Source of the DNA: Lachnospiraceae bacterium
Lineage (GTDB): Bacteria > Bacillota > Clostridia > Lachnospirales > Lachnospiraceae
Direction of reading: 5' to 3'
Length of the DNA stretch: 64,000 nt
NCBI GenBank assembly: GCA_009774615.1
Contig: VSOC01000001.1
Coordinates: forward strand, 1 to 64,000
Within the stretch, counting starts at the first letter, position 1; each line of letters begins with the position of its first letter. Of this stretch, positions 17,406 to 27,139 are shown one piece after another. The position numbers were made by a program, and so were the translations under genes. The notes under the pieces are model-generated. The model made no database searches and was not told the origin of the DNA. It saw only the letters and a program-made list of their open reading frames with translations.

Positions 17406-19358
17406 ATGGCAAAGATTGGAATTTTACTGCCTCGGCAGACAATTTTAGAACATGCAAAAAGGGTGGTCAGCGAACAGGATATTCAACAACAGGTTAAACT
17501 TGTAAAAGTAATCCACGATAACGAGGCGCAGGAGGAAGCGAAGCTGGCTGTTGCCGGGGGGATTGAGATAATTATTGCCAGAGGGTTTCAGGCATTTTCC
17601 ATTAAAAAAGCGGTTTCCATTCCTGTTATCGATATGCCGCTGACTACCCAGGAAATCGGGATGGTTATTTTAAAGGCAAAAAAGCAGTTAAATAAAGAAA
17701 TGCCAAGGATAGCCATTATCGGATGGCAGAACATGTTCCCCAATATGGAAGATTTTCAGGCATTGTTTCAAATTGATTTGCGTGTCTATTATCTTCATCA
17801 TATGGAGGATCAGGAAAAAGTTGTGGAACATGCCATTGCAGAGGGGGCAGAGATAATTATAGGCGGTATCCGCACCAACCAAATTGCATTTGAGAGGAAT
17901 TTTCCGGCGCTTTTTTTGGAAGGGAAAAAAGACTCGGTGCGGGAGGCGTTTCTGGTTGCCCGACAGGTGGGAGCGGTTATTGACCTGGAAAAGCAAAATA
18001 ATGCGCAGCTGGAAACAATATTTGATACTTCATTTAATGGAATTGTAAAGCTCAATGCTTTTTTGGAGGTCGTCAGCATCAACCGGTATATGGAAGAAAT
18101 CCTGAAAAAGAGCAGCCGAGAGGCGGCTGGATTTTCTGTGGAGAAAATTCTTCCGGGGGTCAGCAGGACAAAAATCACCAGCCTGTTAGATGGCAGTCTG
18201 GAAATGTATTCAACCTCGGTAATGTTTGGGCAGCATTTATTTATGGTATTGGGAGCACCGATTCGCCTGGATGCAGAACGGATTATTGGGGTAATTTTAA
18301 CCTGCCGGCGTATCCTTCAGATGGATAAGGCTGAGGCGCAAAAGAAGCAGGAAAGCTATGCAAAAGGCTATATTGCAAAACGTGATTTTAACTGTATTCT
18401 CCGTAAATCGCCTTTAATGTGCCAGTGTATCGAACAGGCAAAGGTCTATGCACTTTCCGAAAAGCCCATTCTTATCTGCGGAGAAACCGGAACCGAAAAG
18501 GAAATCCTTGCCGAATGTATCCACAATAACAGCAATTCACGAGGCGGTGCCTATGTGCATGTAAACTGCAGTGCATTGCCTTTGGAGGAACAGAAGGCGC
18601 TGCTGTTTGGCAGAGAAGAAGTAACGGGAAGGCAGAAACCGGAAGGGAAGTGGAACCGGGGCATGGTGGCAGAGGCATGGAATGGCACGATTTTTCTGGA
18701 AGATGTGGAATATCTTTCCATGGAGGTGCAGTATCTTTTGTATAAAGCAGCCAGAGAGAGGCTTTATTTTTCGGAAAATTCCTGGACAAAGGAAAAAAAT
18801 CCGGTGCGAATCATTGCATCGACGGCAAAGGAGCTTCTCTTGCTGGTTAAAGAAGAAAAATTCAGAGCGGATCTGTACAGTTTGTTCAGCAGTTGGCGGC
18901 TGGATATTCCAGCAGTAAGAGAAAATACGAAAGATTTAGTGGAATTGGCAAAATATTATATTCAAAAATATTCTCTAAAATATTCCCGACCAATAAAGGC
19001 AGATACCGAAGTCTGCAGAGCATTGACCGAGTATTCCTGGGAGGGAAATTTAGTGCAGCTTGAGGATTTTTGTGAAAAGTTAGTACTGTTTAACCACAGG
19101 AAAAATCTGGAAGCCGGGTTTATCCGGACATTGCTTTTGGAAACCTACGGTGATATTTGCGTGCAAAACGGAAAAGAAAAGATTGTGATGGTCAAACATC
19201 CTGAAGCCGTAAAAATTGCCAGACTTATGGAAATAAACGGCGGAAACCGGGCAAAAACCGCAAAAGACCTGGGAATCAGCACGACAACACTTTGGCGGAG
19301 GATAAAAAAATACGGAATTCTTCAAAATTATGAAATAGAACAAAATGATGAAATATAA
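17406..19358 (+). CDS. PrpR-type enhancer-binding-like regulator with degenerate AAA+ motifs
   Basis: A 650-residue regulator behind AAGGAG. Residues 1-195 resemble the PrpR_N sensor domain (GGIEIIIARG, PLTTQEIG, EGAEIIIGG). A PAS-like segment follows (about 200-310), then a sigma-54-activator AAA+ domain (about 345-560) and a Fis-type HTH (about 610-645: NGGNRAKTAKDLGISTTTLWRR). Walker A is altered to GETGTEKE. The GAFTGA loop that contacts sigma-54 is replaced by sequence around EVTGRQKP (about 404-411). Walker B reads TIFLEDV. True sigma-54 activation therefore looks doubtful. It probably controls the adjacent SBP/LarA-like genes in response to an organic acid. Confidence 0.85.
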   Translation: MAKIGILLPRQTILEHAKRVVSEQDIQQQVKLVKVIHDNEAQEEAKLAVAGGIEIIIARGFQAFSIKKAVSIPVIDMPLTTQEIGMVILKAKKQLNKEMPRIAIIGWQNMFPNMEDFQALFQIDLRVYYLHHMEDQEKVVEHAIAEGAEIIIGGIRTNQIAFERNFPALFLEGKKDSVREAFLVARQVGAVIDLEKQNNAQLETIFDTSFNGIVKLNAFLEVVSINRYMEEILKKSSREAAGFSVEKILPGVSRTKITSLLDGSLEMYSTSVMFGQHLFMVLGAPIRLDAERIIGVILTCRRILQMDKAEAQKKQESYAKGYIAKRDFNCILRKSPLMCQCIEQAKVYALSEKPILICGETGTEKEILAECIHNNSNSRGGAYVHVNCSALPLEEQKALLFGREEVTGRQKPEGKWNRGMVAEAWNGTIFLEDVEYLSMEVQYLLYKAARERLYFSENSWTKEKNPVRIIASTAKELLLLVKEEKFRADLYSLFSSWRLDIPAVRENTKDLVELAKYYIQKYSLKYSRPIKADTEVCRALTEYSWEGNLVQLEDFCEKLVLFNHRKNLEAGFIRTLLLETYGDICVQNGKEKIVMVKHPEAVKIARLMEINGGNRAKTAKDLGISTTTLWRRIKKYGILQNYEIEQNDEI

Positions 19359-19670
19359 CAAAAGAAAAAGCGGATTCCTGCGGTTTTTTAAGTATAAAAT
19401 GAAAGAATTGAAATAAAAGTTGAAATAAAGATTTCAAAAATTGCAGAAAACACATTTTTGTCGAAAAAGCACACAAAAGCCTATTCTTTTTGTCAATGGA
19501 TATTTAAAATGCATAAAGCTATACTAATATTACCTTGCATCGGGTACTTCTATTTACCATTAGTTTTGCAGGGAAGCATTGGAAGTGTTTTGTCTGTATT
19601 CTCTTTGAGCAAACAAGTTTCGCCGGTTAGAATGCAGGCACCAGGGGCATGAAAGAAAGGAGATTGTAGG
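19359..19670. other. 312-bp intergenic stretch with a candidate promoter
   Basis: A/T-rich DNA between the regulator and the TctC-like gene. I see no gene and no sigma-54 TGGC-N-TGC element. The best promoter candidate is TGGATA (19497-19502), 17 nt, TATACT (19520-19525), about 145 bases before the next start. Confidence 0.45.
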
Positions 19671-20741
19671 ATGAAAAAACAAATGTTAATGGCAGTTTTG
19701 GCAGGGGCAGTCGGATTAAGCTTAATCGGTTGCGGCGAAAAAGCACAAACACAGACAAGTGCGGCACAGGAAAGTCAGATACAGGATGAAACAAAAAAAG
19801 CAGAAGAAAGCAAGGATGGCGGGCAGGGGCAGGCGGATGCTGCCGGGGAAAAAACCAGTACATGGGAGCCAAATTCTACCGTATCCATCGTTGTACCGGC
19901 AGGAGCCGGGGGAGATACCGATCTTTCTGCCAGAGTATTTGCCCAGTATGCCAAGGAGATCACCGGGCATGATTTTATCGTTGTCAATTCAAACGGCGCT
20001 GCTGGTTCTGTAGCGGCAAATCAGGTTTTGGCTTCCGCACCCGACGGACACACTTTTTTATATGGGCATAACCTGGTCAATGTAGCCAATATTGCCGGGG
20101 TTACGGATTACAATTACAGCGCATTTAAAATCGGACCGACATTTGTTTTGGAACCGGCACAGCAGCTGTATGTTTATGCGGATCAGTATGCCAGCTTGGA
20201 TGAATTTATCGCAGCAGCAAAGGCAGCACCAGGCGAGTTAAAGGCATGTACAGAAGTAGGTGCATACACCTATTATGAGCTTTTGGCTTTTGAGAAGGCA
20301 GCAGGGATTGATTTGGAGCTGGTCGATGCCGGTTCGACCTCGGACAAGATTGCAGCAATGCTGTCCGGACAGATTGATTTGATGCCAGGTCCGTATATTA
20401 ACTGTAAAGATTATCTGGAATCTGGTCAATTTGTCGCCATAGGTGTTCCTACAGAAGAACGCTATGATGTAATTGCACAGATACCAACATTAAAAGAGCA
20501 GGGAATCGATCTCGTCTATCCCAACCAGGAATTTTCCTTTTATTTTCCCAAAGAAACACCAGATGAGATTATTTCCTGGTATGAGAAACTGGTTCAGCAA
20601 ATTGTAGAATCCCCTCAGGCGCAGGAAAGTATTGCCAATGTGGAAATGATGCCGTATTTTTTAAGCGCTGAAGATACAGAGATAAAGGAAGAAGAAATAT
20701 TTACTACGATAAAGAACATTGCAGATGAGCTTGCAGAGTAG
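19671..20741 (+). CDS. TctC/Bug-type tripartite tricarboxylate-like SBP (lipoprotein)
   Basis: Extracytoplasmic solute receptor of the TTT family, 356 residues. The signal peptide has lipobox LIGC with Cys21. A Gln/Lys/Glu-rich linker follows (about 25-65). The mature domain has the family hallmarks VSIVVPAGAGGDTDLSARV, NSNGAAGSVAANQV and the later DLMPGPY-type pocket segment. The family binds carboxylates and related anions. No TctA or TctB membrane subunit is in the window, so the partner is elsewhere or the protein acts as a sensor for the neighbouring regulator. The ribosome site is GAAAGGAG. Confidence 0.88.
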   Translation: MKKQMLMAVLAGAVGLSLIGCGEKAQTQTSAAQESQIQDETKKAEESKDGGQGQADAAGEKTSTWEPNSTVSIVVPAGAGGDTDLSARVFAQYAKEITGHDFIVVNSNGAAGSVAANQVLASAPDGHTFLYGHNLVNVANIAGVTDYNYSAFKIGPTFVLEPAQQLYVYADQYASLDEFIAAAKAAPGELKACTEVGAYTYYELLAFEKAAGIDLELVDAGSTSDKIAAMLSGQIDLMPGPYINCKDYLESGQFVAIGVPTEERYDVIAQIPTLKEQGIDLVYPNQEFSFYFPKETPDEIISWYEKLVQQIVESPQAQESIANVEMMPYFLSAEDTEIKEEEIFTTIKNIADELAE

Positions 20742-20962
20742 AAATGTGCGTAAATTATTATTAGAATGTTTTATGTGGATTAAAAGATATAGGGATTCTA
20801 TGTGCATGAAAAGCTACATGGAATAAAGGATGAAGTATATCTGCGAAGAAAAAAGAAAAGTTCAAGTAAGCACATAGAAGAAAAAAGATAAGCACTGCAA
20901 AGGAAGCAAGACATCGATTAAGGAAATAAGAGATACGCAATGGAGGAAGAAAGATACATTCA

Positions 20963-22288
20963 ATGGATAAAATGGAAGAAAATGGGAAAGAGATGGGCAG
21001 TGTCACTTCTCGCCTGGTTGCACAGGTTCATCTGCCCAAAATGTTTCAGGTTCGGCAGCTGTTTGCAGCAGATAGGATTGTGCCGGAGGATATTCCTAAG
21101 CGTATCCGCAGCTATTTAGTGCAGGAGGAATACGCATTAAAAATAAAGCCGGGGATGCATGTTGCCATTACCGCAGGCAGCCGCCAGATTGCAAATATTG
21201 TGGCAATTACCAGGACGATTGCAGATTTTGTCCGGGAGAGAGGGGCACATCCGTTTATTGTTGCTGCAATGGGAAGCCATGGCGGGGCGACAATGGAAGG
21301 GCAGAGGGCGATACTGCTCGGCTTAGGTATTACGGAAGAATCTGTAGGCTGTCCGATAAAGTGCAGCATGGAAGTGGTAAAAATCGGCGCAAATGAGGAA
21401 GGTATGGATGTTTTTATCGGAAAGGATGCTGCCCTGGCAGACGGAATCATTATCAGCTGCCGAATTAAGCCGCACACCTGTTTTCGAGGTCCATTTGAAA
21501 GCGGGATAATGAAGATGATAACGATTGGTCTGGGAAAGCAGGCAGGGGCACAGATATGCCATGAAGCCGGATTTGGGCAGATGGCAAAGTACATTCCCAT
21601 GTTTGGACGTGCTATTTTAAAACGCGCCCCGATTTTATTTGCTGTAGCTGTGCTGGAAAATGCATACGATGAAACGGCAAAAATCGTCGTTGTCCCTGCC
21701 GATAAAATTGAGGAAACAGAGCCGCCGCTTTTAAACGAGGCAAAAGCCCTTATGCCGAAAATTCAGGTTCCTTCCTGTGATGTGCTGGTCTGTGATGTTA
21801 TCGGAAAGAACTTTAGCGGAAGCGGCATGGACCCCAATATTACCGGAACCTTTGCGACCCCCTATGCTTCCGGCGGGCTGAAATCGCAGAGAGTGGCTGT
21901 ACTCGACATCAGCAGGGAAAGCCACCACAGCGGCTGCGGAATGGGAATGGCACATGCCACAACGCGGCGTTTTTTTGAAAAGCTGGATTTTGATTTAACC
22001 TATCCCAACCTGATAACATCAACGGTAATTGAAAATGCAAGAATTCCCATGGTGATGAAAAATGACCGGGAAGCCATTCAGGTCTGCATCCGTACCTGTA
22101 CAGGTATTGACAAACATAATGTGCGCATTGTGCGCATTGCAAACAGCCTGAAAATTGAACATATTCTGCTCTCGGAAGCCTACTGGGAGGAGGCAGAAAA
22201 AAATCCCAATCTGCTCATCGAATCGGAACCGCAGGAGATGGCTTTTGACAAGGACGGCAGTCTGATGGACTTGGGAAACATAGGATGA
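20963..22288 (+). CDS. LarA N-domain (DUF2088) family protein
   Basis: A 441-residue protein with the nickel-pincer lactate-racemase-type N-terminal domain. Recognisable blocks are AAMGSHGGAT (about 93-102), the SCRIKPHTCFRGPFESGIMKM block (about 173-193) with histidine, and CGMGMAHATTRRF (about 313-325). Family members isomerise or epimerise 2-hydroxy acids with a Ni-pincer cofactor made by LarB/C/E. None of those maturation genes is present here, so the cofactor may be absent or made elsewhere. The start ATG 20963 is 16 bases from GGAGG; ATG 20972 is an alternative. It follows the TctC-like gene by 221 bases in which no other feature is seen. Confidence 0.8.
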   Translation: MDKMEENGKEMGSVTSRLVAQVHLPKMFQVRQLFAADRIVPEDIPKRIRSYLVQEEYALKIKPGMHVAITAGSRQIANIVAITRTIADFVRERGAHPFIVAAMGSHGGATMEGQRAILLGLGITEESVGCPIKCSMEVVKIGANEEGMDVFIGKDAALADGIIISCRIKPHTCFRGPFESGIMKMITIGLGKQAGAQICHEAGFGQMAKYIPMFGRAILKRAPILFAVAVLENAYDETAKIVVVPADKIEETEPPLLNEAKALMPKIQVPSCDVLVCDVIGKNFSGSGMDPNITGTFATPYASGGLKSQRVAVLDISRESHHSGCGMGMAHATTRRFFEKLDFDLTYPNLITSTVIENARIPMVMKNDREAIQVCIRTCTGIDKHNVRIVRIANSLKIEHILLSEAYWEEAEKNPNLLIESEPQEMAFDKDGSLMDLGNIG

Positions 22289-22319
22289 TAGTTTTACTCT
22301 TTTTGAACCCCTTATAGAG

Positions 22320-22370
22320 ATAGAAGCTGTTTTCGGTTGATGATTGAACCTGGAAACAGCTTCTATTTTC
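22320..22370. terminator. bidirectional terminator between convergent genes
   Basis: A perfect 13-bp stem (ATAGAAGCTGTTT at 22320-22332, complement at 22354-22366) plus an inner GGTT/AACC pairing. T-rich sequence follows on the plus strand. Confidence 0.8.
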
Positions 22371-22380
22371 TCCTTATCCA

Positions 22381-23163
22381 TCACACCTTAAAGAAACCCA
22401 CCACCAAAATCAGGATCACCAGCAAAACCGCAGCAGCAAAAACTTTACGGATAGCCTTCTTTGGAAGACGGATAGCCAGGGAGCTTCCCGCATTGCCGCC
22501 CAGGATTCCTCCGGCTGCCATAAGAAGGGGGAGGGCAGCAGAGGAAAAAGGAAGTCCGCGGAAAAGGAGGGCGAGAAGCTTGCTTCCCTGGGCAAATAAT
22601 ATGATAAATAATGATCCAAAAACCTGTTCGCGTTCATTAAAGGAAAATAAAAGCTTTAGTGCCACGACATTGACCGGACCGCCGCCAATGCCCAGGAAAG
22701 AGGAAAGTGCTCCCAGGAAAAGTCCGGCTGCGGCTATCTTTTTTTTCCCGGTCAGGTGCAGCGGTCGGCATCGCTTATCGGCAAGGTAAAGAATCAGGAT
22801 CATTGCCATCAGTAAAAATAAAGTGACGGACTGGATATTCCGGCACAGGCTTTCGCCAAATTGCCTCATGGCTTTTGTAAAAGCATGGTTGCCGAGGATG
22901 CCGCCGATACCTGAGGAAAGGGCAAGGGGAAGCAGAAGGTTTAAATTCAGCGGGATGCCCCTTTGGATGCCTTTGCAGGTGGAAAGGGCTGCCATGGAAA
23001 ATACAGTGACGGAGGAGAGGGCGGAAATTTCTGCCAGGGTTAATTGGGATGCTGCCATAACATCGAGGGCTGGCTTAATAATTACGCCTCCGCCCAGCCC
23101 TGACAGACTTCCAACCAGTGTGGCGCCAAAGGCAACGACAAAACAAATAATGGAAATAAGCAT
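22381..23163 (-). CDS. TauE/SafE-family anion permease
   Basis: A 260-residue integral membrane protein with about eight hydrophobic helices. It has the paired family glycine motifs GSLSGLGGGVIIKP near the N-terminus and SSFLGIGGGPVNVVAL in the second half. The family exports sulfite, sulfoacetate or other organosulfur anions, and some members import. Its ATG overlaps the stop of the DASS transporter gene by one base (TGATG), so the two are translationally coupled. The substrate is not readable from sequence. Confidence 0.87.
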   Translation of the reverse strand: MLISIICFVVAFGATLVGSLSGLGGGVIIKPALDVMAASQLTLAEISALSSVTVFSMAALSTCKGIQRGIPLNLNLLLPLALSSGIGGILGNHAFTKAMRQFGESLCRNIQSVTLFLLMAMILILYLADKRCRPLHLTGKKKIAAAGLFLGALSSFLGIGGGPVNVVALKLLFSFNEREQVFGSLFIILFAQGSKLLALLFRGLPFSSAALPLLMAAGGILGGNAGSSLAIRLPKKAIRKVFAAAVLLVILILVVGFFKV

Positions 23164-24614
23164 CAGCGCAGTGGGGGATAGAGCGCTGGTATCTGCATGG
23201 CAATCAGATTCAGACCGATTAATAAGGCGCCGATAACAAAAACCATAAGAATTCCGACGCGGATCATTTCCTTCATATCAAGGTGCTGGCTGCCGAAGGT
23301 AATTGCTGCCGCGGTTCCTGCCCATGGAACCATCAGACCTACGGACATGGTAGCAATGCATTTCACAAAAACCAGGGGATGAATCGGCGTAGATAAGGAA
23401 AGCGGCAAAAGCAGCGTTGCCATGGCAGTGGCTGTTGCCATGCCAGCGAGAAAATTGGTCATTAAAGCGGTGGCAATTACGGCAATAATAAATAAAACCG
23501 ACCAGTGCAGCCCCTGAATATTTTCTGCCACCCATCCGATAACCCCCATTTTGGTTAAGATTCCCGAATAGCCGATGGCACCCGTGACCAGAAAAATATT
23601 GTCCCAGTTTACCTTTTTAGCATCTTCTATACCCAGAAAAGCTTTGGGGCTTTTTGGCGCTTCCGGGACAATATAGAGAAGGACAAGACCTAAGATTGCG
23701 ACAAGGAAGTAATCGGCACCGGGAATTTTTACAAAAGTTGTAAAAATCCAGAGAAAAACGATGAAGATCACCAGTATCCATAAACGCCTCTCGGATACGC
23801 CGACTTTTCCAAGTTTTTCCTTTTCTGCGGAAAAATAGGCATTGGCATTTGGAATTTCCTTCAGGCTGCTCTTAAATAAAAGCTTTAAAATTAGATAAAC
23901 CACGGGAACGGTTACAATGGCAAAGACCAGCCCGGGAATAAACCATTGCATGTAGGTAACTGTGCCATGAAGCAGTTCTTCATAGAGGGAAATGGTCAGG
24001 ATATTCTGTGGATTTGCCTGAATCGTAACCATGCATCCTGCCATCTGCCCGTAGGCGCCTGCTAAAATAATGTGGGAGCCGGTTTTCTTTTTGTCCACGG
24101 CAATTTCCAGGCGATCGCATTCCGCAAAAATAAAGTCAATTACGGCTTTTCCGACGGACATGGTAATAATAATCCCGACAACTCCGAAAATCGCCTGCAA
24201 TATGGCAGCCGTTATCATAAAAATAAAGATAAAGCGGTCAATTTTTCCATTAATCCATTGGATGGACAGCATGGTAACTGCCAGACGATGCCCGATTCCC
24301 ACGCGGATTACCGCATTGCCCAGCATAAAGATAAACAAAAGCAGGAAGAAGATTCTTTGCCCGAACATCGTGGAGGTTGTTTCTGCCAGGGTGGAAATGC
24401 CAAGCAGCGGAAAAAGAATCAAGGGAAGCAGGGTGGTGGCAATCCATGGGATGGGCTTAAAAGCCCACCAAACCATCATCCAGGCATAAATCCCCATACA
24501 GATTTGTGCCGTCGCATCCAGCCCGTTAAGAGGAAGCAGGCGGACAAGCAAGAAAGCAGCAGGACCTAAAAACAACTGCAGGATATAGTTGATCGATGCA
24601 TCCGTTTTTTTCAT
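23163..24614 (-). CDS. DASS (SLC13-type) anion transporter
   Basis: A 483-residue membrane protein with about 12 helices, behind AAGGAGG. It has the duplicated inverted-repeat organisation of divalent anion:Na+ symporters, with the SNT-like substrate motifs represented by TIQANPQNI and by the late VPWAGTAAAITFGSQ segment. Family substrates are di- and tricarboxylates, sulfate and related anions. It is the middle gene of a minus-strand operon (DUF3604, DASS, TauE), so it probably imports the compound handled by the DUF3604 hydrolase or its product. Confidence 0.87.
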   Translation of the reverse strand: MKKTDASINYILQLFLGPAAFLLVRLLPLNGLDATAQICMGIYAWMMVWWAFKPIPWIATTLLPLILFPLLGISTLAETTSTMFGQRIFFLLLFIFMLGNAVIRVGIGHRLAVTMLSIQWINGKIDRFIFIFMITAAILQAIFGVVGIIITMSVGKAVIDFIFAECDRLEIAVDKKKTGSHIILAGAYGQMAGCMVTIQANPQNILTISLYEELLHGTVTYMQWFIPGLVFAIVTVPVVYLILKLLFKSSLKEIPNANAYFSAEKEKLGKVGVSERRLWILVIFIVFLWIFTTFVKIPGADYFLVAILGLVLLYIVPEAPKSPKAFLGIEDAKKVNWDNIFLVTGAIGYSGILTKMGVIGWVAENIQGLHWSVLFIIAVIATALMTNFLAGMATATAMATLLLPLSLSTPIHPLVFVKCIATMSVGLMVPWAGTAAAITFGSQHLDMKEMIRVGILMVFVIGALLIGLNLIAMQIPALYPPLR

Positions 24615-24629
24615 AAAGGCATCCTCCTT

Positions 24630-27002
24630 TTAGTTTATTGTGACAAAGATTGGCGATGAAAATGCCATCTGTCCGTTATCCTGTACTGCCTTGACCCAGT
24701 ATGCCCCGCTCTTAACCGAGGGATCTTCTTCGTTCCACTCCATACAGAATTTATTTGCAGATTCCCTGCAGGATGAATTATCTTTTTGGAAAGTATTCAT
24801 TTGGGAATTATCCTTTTGGGGACTATCCTTTTGGGAATTATCTTTTTGGGAATTATCCATTTGGGGATTATCCTTTTGGAAACTATCCTTTTGGGGATGT
24901 TCGCCGGCTAAGGACACTTCTACCTTTAAATTAACCCCGCCTGCATCGTAGCGCCTGGGAACAAGGCTTAGCCCTGCGAGCGGTATTTCTAAATGGATGG
25001 GTTTGGAATAAAAGGATAAAACCGCCCCTTCCTGATAATCCAGCTCCAGCATTAGCCCGTCATAATCGCCGGAAGTCGAGGATTTCCAGGAAATCTGCTG
25101 GTTGGACTGGTAGGTAATGCCCTGCTGGAAGGTGTCAAAGGCAATTTCCTCTGCACGGATTATCTTTCCCCTTTCCAGGAAAATATGACCGTCCCAGACA
25201 CAAAGTTTTTTCCGCCCAATGCTTCTGACCCCTGACCAGAGGATCTTAATCTTTTTCCTTTGATGCCTTGTGCCAGGCAGAACTTTTTGGCTTTCCACAG
25301 GGTTATCCTCTGCTGCATCCGGTAAAATATAGTTATATTTTTCACAGACAAGCTTATCGCCGCGGTAGATCTCGATATGATCGATGGGGCATTGCCCAAT
25401 GGCAGTGATTTTTAACTGAGGAAGACCAGAAATTATTGTTTCCTCGCCCATCACTGCATTGCCGATACGAACATCCAAAAGCATACGGTTAAACGTTACC
25501 GCATAGCAGCGCCTGGCTTGCAGGGCTTCCCATATGGCTTCTTTTGTCAATTCTTTTGCATAGACGGCAACCAGCCCGCTTTTTGTATCAAAGGCATTTG
25601 CCTCCTGCCCGGTGTTCTGCAGGGGATAGGACAGCCCCGGGCGGCAGGTGTGGTCATCACCGGAAGCGACAAAGCCAACTTTAAGGTTTTTCTTCATGGC
25701 ATCTTTGGCAAACCATTCAAAGGTTCCGTGGTGGGAATGAATTTCAATGTTGTGGATAACATCGGTAGTACAGTAATCCAGATTGCCCGGTCGTCCCCCG
25801 ATATGCGGGATAATCATAACATCTTTGCGCCCGCGGTATTCATCGAACATTCGGTTTACCGGATACCGATCCCAGCGGTCATCTTCTGCATAATCGGCAT
25901 TCACCGTCCAGTGGGAGGAAGGATAAAAATGTTCCTCGTCGTGCAAAAACCATACATTGTGATCGCCACCGCCGGAATGATTGCCGGACCATTCATAGCC
26001 CAGATAAACCAGGAAACTCCCTTCCTCATGGTATTCTCTGGTCTTTTTTCTCACCTCATCCCAGCCTTTATGGTCGATTTCAAAATCATTGCCCTGCCAT
26101 CCGGTAAAATCTAAAGCCCCCGGACCCTTGGCAAAACTGTAGTACTCGTCGAGGGAGCCTGTCCCAATGGTAATATCTGTCTGCCCGTGCATATCGCCCC
26201 AAAACAAATGATATGCAGGCTCTTTTTCGGTGCAGACACAGGGGTTTGACCAACAGGAAAGCCCATATTCGCCGCACTGTGCAAAAATACTGTATTCCCC
26301 CGGCTTTTCGATAAGATTGCCCTCAACCTTTTTAAACCCGCCGTCCTCAGGGGTAAAATCTACGGTTTCGATGAATCGGGTGCCGTCCTGGTTTTGGATG
26401 GCAATGCTGCCGCAAAAATCCTTGCAGGGATTTCCCCATTCATCCAGGATTCTTACCGTGCAGCTGAATTCTTTTCCCGCTTCAATAATACTTGGCAGAA
26501 GGAGATTTATTTCATTTACCTGCCCGTGTCTGACCTGGATTTTTACCGATTCCGGAAGCTCCTGGTAGATATTGATATTAAACGGGTCGACCATCAGCTT
26601 AAACTCATGCCCGGTTTCGGCAAAACTCTGTGTGCGGATTCCCGGGCTGCCCTGCGATGGATCGCCCAGAACAATATCAACCGTATCCCCCAGGCAAATA
26701 TTTCCGTCGCGAACCCTGAGATGGATGCTGTTATGAAACGGTCGCTGGTACATGGATCTTGCTGCCTCAATACAGGCATGTGCGCTGGTGCTAATGGTCG
26801 TGTAGCCAAAACCTGCGGGATCGGTAAACTGCGGCTGTTCAAAATCGCTGACCGTTCTCCAGGCAAGGCGCAGGCTTCCGTTTTCATCCACACCGTAAAT
26901 TCCCGCAGTGTAGCGCAGCCGAATCGTCGTCGGCAGGGAAACGGTAACTGTGGGTTCAGAAAGTAATTCCAGGGTTCCTAAATACGCTTTACTTTTTTGC
27001 AT
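24630..27002 (-). CDS. DUF3604 family protein (PHP-like metallohydrolase)
   Basis: A 790-residue protein. The start at 27002 is chosen because GGGAGGG lies just upstream; a longer reading to 27209 has no site. The core DUF3604 domain (about 265-580) shows LFWGDMHGQTD, WSGNHSGGGDHN, IIPHIGGRPGN, IHSHHGTFEW and FVASGDDHT, a set of histidines and aspartates like a PHP-fold metal site. No signal peptide is seen. The C-terminal region carries eight tandem pentapeptides (Q-K/M-D/N-x-x). The function of the family is not established. Here it heads an operon with two anion transporters, suggesting catabolism of an imported anion (inference). Confidence 0.85.
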   Translation of the reverse strand: MQKSKAYLGTLELLSEPTVTVSLPTTIRLRYTAGIYGVDENGSLRLAWRTVSDFEQPQFTDPAGFGYTTISTSAHACIEAARSMYQRPFHNSIHLRVRDGNICLGDTVDIVLGDPSQGSPGIRTQSFAETGHEFKLMVDPFNINIYQELPESVKIQVRHGQVNEINLLLPSIIEAGKEFSCTVRILDEWGNPCKDFCGSIAIQNQDGTRFIETVDFTPEDGGFKKVEGNLIEKPGEYSIFAQCGEYGLSCWSNPCVCTEKEPAYHLFWGDMHGQTDITIGTGSLDEYYSFAKGPGALDFTGWQGNDFEIDHKGWDEVRKKTREYHEEGSFLVYLGYEWSGNHSGGGDHNVWFLHDEEHFYPSSHWTVNADYAEDDRWDRYPVNRMFDEYRGRKDVMIIPHIGGRPGNLDYCTTDVIHNIEIHSHHGTFEWFAKDAMKKNLKVGFVASGDDHTCRPGLSYPLQNTGQEANAFDTKSGLVAVYAKELTKEAIWEALQARRCYAVTFNRMLLDVRIGNAVMGEETIISGLPQLKITAIGQCPIDHIEIYRGDKLVCEKYNYILPDAAEDNPVESQKVLPGTRHQRKKIKILWSGVRSIGRKKLCVWDGHIFLERGKIIRAEEIAFDTFQQGITYQSNQQISWKSSTSGDYDGLMLELDYQEGAVLSFYSKPIHLEIPLAGLSLVPRRYDAGGVNLKVEVSLAGEHPQKDSFQKDNPQMDNSQKDNSQKDSPQKDNSQMNTFQKDNSSCRESANKFCMEWNEEDPSVKSGAYWVKAVQDNGQMAFSSPIFVTIN
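24774..24893 (-). repeat. eight 15-bp repeats coding a pentapeptide linker
   Basis: Within the DUF3604 gene, eight in-frame 15-bp units encode QKDNS-like pentapeptides (variants QKDSF, QKDNP, QMDNS, QKDSP, QMNTF). The repeat lies between two beta-type segments near the C-terminus and looks like an expandable hydrophilic linker. Confidence 0.9.
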
Positions 27003-27110
27003 CAAACATCCCTCCCATAAATTTCCATAGTAGTAGCTGCATTGAAGATTTGAAAATTCTTGGAAAGCCGTAAGCTTTCGCCGAATTATCGATCTTTGGA
27101 TGCTGAAATC

Positions 27111-27139
27111 ATTATAGGGTATACTTGAATTGCCAAATA
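27111..27139 (-). promoter_or_regulatory. candidate promoter of the DUF3604-DASS-TauE operon
   Basis: On the minus strand a perfect TATAAT (27116-27111) lies about 110 bases before the start. The -35 hexamer at 17-nt spacing (TATTTG) is poor, so an activator may be needed. Confidence 0.45.

Noticed and set aside
19359..19670. Sigma-54 promoter for the TctC-like gene
   Set aside because: No TGGC-N8-TTGC-type element is present, and the adjacent activator lacks the sigma-54 contact loop.
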